In this document: positions 5,657-8,149 of the stretch, piece by piece
Position numbering within the stretch: position 1 is the first letter of the stretch
Layout of the letters: each line of letters starts with the position of its first letter
DNA from: JBJXFK01 sp046155505
GTDB taxonomy: Bacteria; Planctomycetota; Phycisphaerae; UBA1845; Fen-1342
NCBI GenBank assembly: GCA_046155505.1
Contig: JBJXFK010000364.1
Location: 1-8,149 of the forward strand
Direction: 5' to 3'
DNA: 8,149 nt
Program-made: the position numbers and the translations under genes
The notes under the pieces: model-generated
Told to the model about the DNA's origin: nothing
What the model saw: only the letters and a program-made list of their open reading frames with translations
Databases searched by the model: none

Positions 5657-7735
5657 ATGCCCGGCAGCCTGCCCAGCATGGTCAGCGGATTGCAGAGCAC
5701 ACCCTATGTGCTGGAGCGGACGCACACGCTGCTGGCCGATCGCGCGTGGAGCGGCGACGGGCCGAACATCGGCAAGCGCGGGTGCAACCTCACGATTCTG
5801 TTGCTTTCGCTGAATCGCTCGTCGCTGACGGTCAATCTGCTGAGATCGATCCACGAGCATATGCCGAAATTCGCGGGCAAATTGCTGATTGTGGACAACG
5901 GCTCGGCCGAGGAGGAGCGGGCGATTCTGCGCGAGGCGTGCGCGAAGTTGCCGTTCGAGGCGCGCGTGCTCGAAATGGATCGTAACTACGGCGTCGCGGG
6001 CGGGCGCAATCGCGGCTTCGCGGCGGTGACGACCGATTGGGTGATGTGCCTAGACAATGACATGTATTTCTTGAGCGATCCGCTCGACCAGATTCAGCGT
6101 GACATCGCGATACTGGGTTGCCATTTCTTGAACCTGCCGCTGCTCGATTGCGATGCAAAGACAATCTTTGCGCTCGGCGGACATATTTATGTGAGCGTCG
6201 ATCACGGCGTGATTCGCGTCGGTGCCGGCTCGGTTTTCCCGCAGGCAGCGAGCGACGGACGCGTGAACAAGCCGTTTCTGTCGACGTTCTTGTTCGGCGG
6301 AGCGTCGATCATCAATCGGCGGACGTTTGATTACGTCGGCGGATTCGATGAGGGCATGTTCATCGGTTTTGAGGACATCGATTTTTCGATTCGCCTGCAT
6401 CAGGCGGGTTTGAAAGTGGGCAACACGGCGTGCGTGGCGATCGTGCACGATCATCCGCCGGCGACGAATGAGAGCGATCAGGACTATGAGCGGAAGCGGT
6501 TTGCGCGCGAGACGCTGAAGCGATCGGCGGATTATCTCGAAGCCAAACACGGCATGATCATCTGGAGCACGGTGGTCGACGATTGGTTGAAGCAGCGGCA
6601 GCGTGAGCTGGGCGTGGATGATGTCGAGATTGATTCAAAGGCGAGTTGCGTCGAAGTCGACGCGCCGGCCGCGAAACTCGCCGCCGCGCCGCGCAGCAAG
6701 CCGAAAATCGCCTTGATTACCGATGTAGAAGGCTGGGCATTCTCAAACATCGCGCGGCAGGTGTGTCGCTATTTGGGTGATCGATATGAGTTTCGCACGA
6801 TCACGACCAACGTGGTCGACAACATCGCGCATGTGTTTCTGATGGCCCGCGATTGCGACGTGATTCATGTCTTTTGGCGCGAGACTCTGCGCATGATCGA
6901 TGCCCCCCACGTGCGCGACTACGTTCAGTGGACGGGCGGTGATTTCGATCGTCTGCTGCGACAGCTTCGTGGTCGGGTGATTTCGACCTGCGTCTATGAA
7001 CACTTGTACCTCACGGAGTCCGAGCTCGCCGAGCGGCGACCGTTCTTCAACGAGTGGGTCGATTTCTATTACACGGGTTCGCAGCGACTGCGGCAAATCT
7101 ACGAGGCCGTTCCCGATTTTCGCCGACCGTCGGCGGTGCTTGAAGACGGCGTCGATCTGACGCTTTTCTTGCCGCGAAACGCGTCCCGATTCGACACGAT
7201 CGGCGAGCGCGAAGTGGTGCTCGGCTGGGCGGGCAACAGCAAGTGGTCGGGCCAGGATGTCGATTTCAAGGGCGTGCGGACGATTCTCATTCCGGCGATC
7301 GAGCAGCTACGCGCCGAGGGGCTAGCGGTGCGGCTTGAAATGGCCGATGCATCGGTGGCGCGCCGCGAGCATCGCGAGATGCTCGACTATTACTCGACGA
7401 TCGACGCATATGTGTGTACTTCGCTGATTGAGGGCACGCCGAATCCCGTTCTTGAGTCGATGGCCTGCGGCGTGCCGATCGTGACGACCGACGTGGGCGT
7501 GATTCCCGAGGCGTTCGGCGACAAGCAAAAGCAGTTTGTGCTCGGCGAGCGAAGCATCGACTGTCTAAAGTCGATGATCCGCAAGCTGATCGAGCGCCCG
7601 GCGAATTTCCGCGAGCTATCCGAGGAGAATCTGCACTCCATCCGCGCCTGGGATTGGAGCGTCAAGACGCGCGGGTTTGATGAGTATTTTCAGAAGTGCC
7701 TCGCGAAGAAGTGTCGAGTAGCGAGTAGCGAGTAG
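5657..7735 (+). CDS. Two-domain glycosyltransferase, GT2 (GT-A) fused to GT4 (GT-B)
   Basis: The 692-residue cytoplasmic protein carries two glycosyltransferase domains. The N-terminal GT2 domain (about 44-310) shows LTILLLSLNRS (45-55), LLIVDNGS (76-83), NYGVAGGRNRGF (110-121), the metal-binding CLDNDMYF with DND at 133-135, FLFGGASIINRR (211-222) and GGFDEGMFIGFEDID (228-242) with the likely catalytic acidic pair. A linker rich in Ala, Lys and Asp (318-348) leads to the GT4 domain (about 349-680): KIALITDVEGWAFSNIARQV, VLGWAGNSKW (521-530), and IEGTPNPVLESMACGVPIV with Glu592 and Glu600 as the E-x7-E pair that contacts the nucleotide sugar. No membrane segments are seen. Two active sites in one chain suggest synthesis of a repeat with two linkages; the sugars cannot be read from the sequence. 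The last residues (VASSE) and the stop are encoded by a heptamer repeat. Confidence 0.9.
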   Translation: MPGSLPSMVSGLQSTPYVLERTHTLLADRAWSGDGPNIGKRGCNLTILLLSLNRSSLTVNLLRSIHEHMPKFAGKLLIVDNGSAEEERAILREACAKLPFEARVLEMDRNYGVAGGRNRGFAAVTTDWVMCLDNDMYFLSDPLDQIQRDIAILGCHFLNLPLLDCDAKTIFALGGHIYVSVDHGVIRVGAGSVFPQAASDGRVNKPFLSTFLFGGASIINRRTFDYVGGFDEGMFIGFEDIDFSIRLHQAGLKVGNTACVAIVHDHPPATNESDQDYERKRFARETLKRSADYLEAKHGMIIWSTVVDDWLKQRQRELGVDDVEIDSKASCVEVDAPAAKLAAAPRSKPKIALITDVEGWAFSNIARQVCRYLGDRYEFRTITTNVVDNIAHVFLMARDCDVIHVFWRETLRMIDAPHVRDYVQWTGGDFDRLLRQLRGRVISTCVYEHLYLTESELAERRPFFNEWVDFYYTGSQRLRQIYEAVPDFRRPSAVLEDGVDLTLFLPRNASRFDTIGEREVVLGWAGNSKWSGQDVDFKGVRTILIPAIEQLRAEGLAVRLEMADASVARREHREMLDYYSTIDAYVCTSLIEGTPNPVLESMACGVPIVTTDVGVIPEAFGDKQKQFVLGERSIDCLKSMIRKLIERPANFRELSEENLHSIRAWDWSVKTRGFDEYFQKCLAKKCRVASSE

Positions 7736-7740
7736 CGAGT
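7715..7740 (+). repeat. 7-bp tandem repeat GCGAGTA overlapping the glycosyltransferase stop
   Basis: Nearly four head-to-tail copies of GCGAGTA. TAG occurs at 7719-7721, 7726-7728 and 7733-7735, one in each forward frame; the last is the stop actually used. The reverse strand of the unit contains no stop codon. Confidence 0.88.
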
Positions 7741-7756
7741 TGAGACACGGCAAATC

Positions 7757-7790
7757 CGAATCCCGAGCGCGAGCGAGCGGGGTAACGTGC
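7757..7790 (+). repeat. Left arm of a 34-bp imperfect inverted repeat
   Basis: This arm, beginning CGAATCCCGAGCG and ending GGGGTAACGTGC, is the reverse complement of 7892-7925 at 31 of 34 positions. The similarity extends a few bases outward (TCC). The arms enclose about 100 bases. Confidence 0.85.
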
Positions 7791-7796
7791 GGCAGA

Positions 7797-7817
7797 GTAA
7801 TGAGTATCGAGTGGCAA
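7797..7817 (+). repeat. Degenerate 7-bp array, GTANCGA type
   Basis: GTAATGA, GTATCGA and GTGGCAA follow head to tail. They resemble GTAGCGA, a rotation of the unit at 7715-7740, and look like a decayed third heptamer array lying between the inverted-repeat arms. Confidence 0.4.
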
Positions 7818-7891
7818 GGCCATGTGCCCGGCGGCGTCTCGATGTGTTTGTTTCGTCGCTCGACGCTTGGATTCGGACACCCGTGCGCGCA

Positions 7892-7925
7892 GCACGTTAC
7901 CCCACTCGCTTGCGCTCGGGGTTCG
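7892..7925 (-). repeat. Right arm of a 34-bp imperfect inverted repeat
   Basis: Starts GCACGTTACCCC on the plus strand and pairs with 7757-7790 with three mismatches. The outer part of the arm merges into the CTCGCTTGCGC tandem units. Confidence 0.85.
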
Positions 7926-7973
7926 GACTCGCTGGCGCTCGGGGCACTCGCTTGCGCGTCGCGTTCGGATCGC
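7905..7973 (+). repeat. Three tandem CTCGCTTGCGC units; the third is copy 2 of the 29-bp repeat
   Basis: Units begin at 7905, 7928 and 7947 with CTCGCTTGCGCTCGGGG, CTCGCTGGCGCTCGGGG and CTCGCTTGCGCGTCGCG, each 19-24 bases long. Bases 7945-7973 match 680-708 exactly over 29 bp. Confidence 0.82.
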
Positions 7974-8000
7974 ACCTCGCTGGAGGGTGCATTCACAAGG

Positions 8001-8025
8001 CACTGAGCACTGAGCACTGAGCACT
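8001..8025 (+). repeat. 7-bp tandem repeat CACTGAG
   Basis: Three full copies of CACTGAG plus CACT. TGA occurs at 8004, 8011 and 8018, one in each forward frame. The array runs into the perfect palindrome GCACTAGTGC (8021-8030), where the transposable element may begin. Confidence 0.88.
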
Positions 8026-8100
8026 AGTGCTCCGTCCGGCTTGAATTGACGAGTGGATGCGGTCATCCTTGTCGCCGTGGCGGATTCCCCGCCGCGGGCA

Positions 8101-8106
8101 GGGAGG
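8101..8106 (+). promoter_or_regulatory. Ribosome-binding site of the transposase gene
   Basis: GGGAGG lies 6 bases before the ATG at 8113, supporting this start for the truncated transposase frame. Confidence 0.6.
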
Positions 8107-8112
8107 CCCAGC

Positions 8113-8149
8113 ATGGTCAAAAAGTACTTTGTTACGCTCACCGCCGAGG
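8113..8149 (+). CDS. IS630-family transposase, N-terminal 12 residues only
   Basis: The frame begins MVKKYFVTLTAE and runs off the right edge. From memory, this closely resembles the conserved start of many IS630-family transposases (M-K-K-Y-x-V-T-L-T-x-E-E-R), which lead into a helix-turn-helix DNA-binding domain; a DDE catalytic domain would follow outside the window. Only 12 residues are visible, so it cannot be told whether the gene is intact. Confidence 0.7.
   Translation, partial: MVKKYFVTLTAE

Larger units (their letters stand above)
7736..8112. other. Repeat-rich intergenic patch without a gene
   Basis: The 377 bases between the glycosyltransferase and the transposase are filled largely by heptamer arrays, an inverted repeat and CTCGCTTGCGC-type units. 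Several open frames cross it on both strands, but their sequences (for example SLARRVRIAPR and LATRYSLLDT) are translations of the repeats and no ribosome-binding site or family match supports them. No terminator with a T-run was seen after the operon. Confidence 0.65.
8025..8149 (+). mobile_element. Left end of an IS630-family insertion sequence (partial)
   Basis: The start of an IS630-type transposase gene lies 88 bases inside this boundary. IS630/Tc1-mariner elements insert at TA, and the heptamer array breaks off at TA (8025-8026), followed by GTGCTCCGTCCGGCTTGAAT as a candidate terminal repeat. The right end is outside the window, so neither the inverted repeat nor the TA duplication can be confirmed. 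Confidence 0.5.

Noticed and set aside
7757..7973. CRISPR array
   Set aside because: Repeat units are adjacent or inverted, vary in length and have no regular unique spacers; no cas genes are present.
7662..8141. 159-codon minus-strand frame across the repeat patch
   Set aside because: Most of its sequence is translated heptamer and CTCGCTTGCGC repeats, it runs antisense to the transposase start, and there is no supporting motif.

Overview
The window is a GC-rich bacterial segment with two divergent gene blocks separated by repeat-bearing intergenic DNA. The taxon cannot be fixed from sequence alone. High GC, intergenic 7-bp and 9-bp tandem repeats and an IS630-type transposase fit a Planctomycetota-like or similar environmental genome, but this is an inference of moderate to low confidence.

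Left block, minus strand (1-1398): a PAAR-domain protein of the kind that tips contractile injection spikes (754-1398), followed after a 184-bp gap by the N-terminal 180 residues of a predicted lipoprotein with an alpha/beta-hydrolase-like segment, cut by the window edge. The central intergenic region (1399-1864) carries two short tandem arrays of related 9-10-bp units and no convincing long gene.

Right block, plus strand (1865-7735): a small membrane protein with a C-terminal zinc ribbon, a possible short ORF whose stop abuts the next start (TGAGTG), then a compact polysaccharide operon. The operon encodes an ABC-2 permease (Wzm type), its ATPase with a Wzt C-terminal sugar-binding domain (11-bp overlap), a methyltransferase with a long coiled coil and basic tail (ATGA overlap), and a two-domain GT2-GT4 glycosyltransferase (37-bp gap). 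The likely logic is cytoplasmic synthesis of a glycan by the fused glycosyltransferase, chain capping by the methyltransferase, recognition of the capped chain by the ATPase C-terminal domain, and export through the permease. Gene order resembles the E. coli O8/O9a polymannan loci (wzm-wzt-wbdD-wbdA), but the methyltransferase has no kinase domain.

Right edge (7736-8149): a dense repeat patch holds 7-bp tandem arrays, a 34-bp imperfect inverted repeat and a repeat family with a 29-bp exact copy near position 680. It ends at the start of an IS630-family transposase gene that may have inserted at a TA in one heptamer array. The most notable signals are the wzm-wzt-capping-enzyme architecture and the heptamer arrays, each of which places stop codons in all three forward frames.
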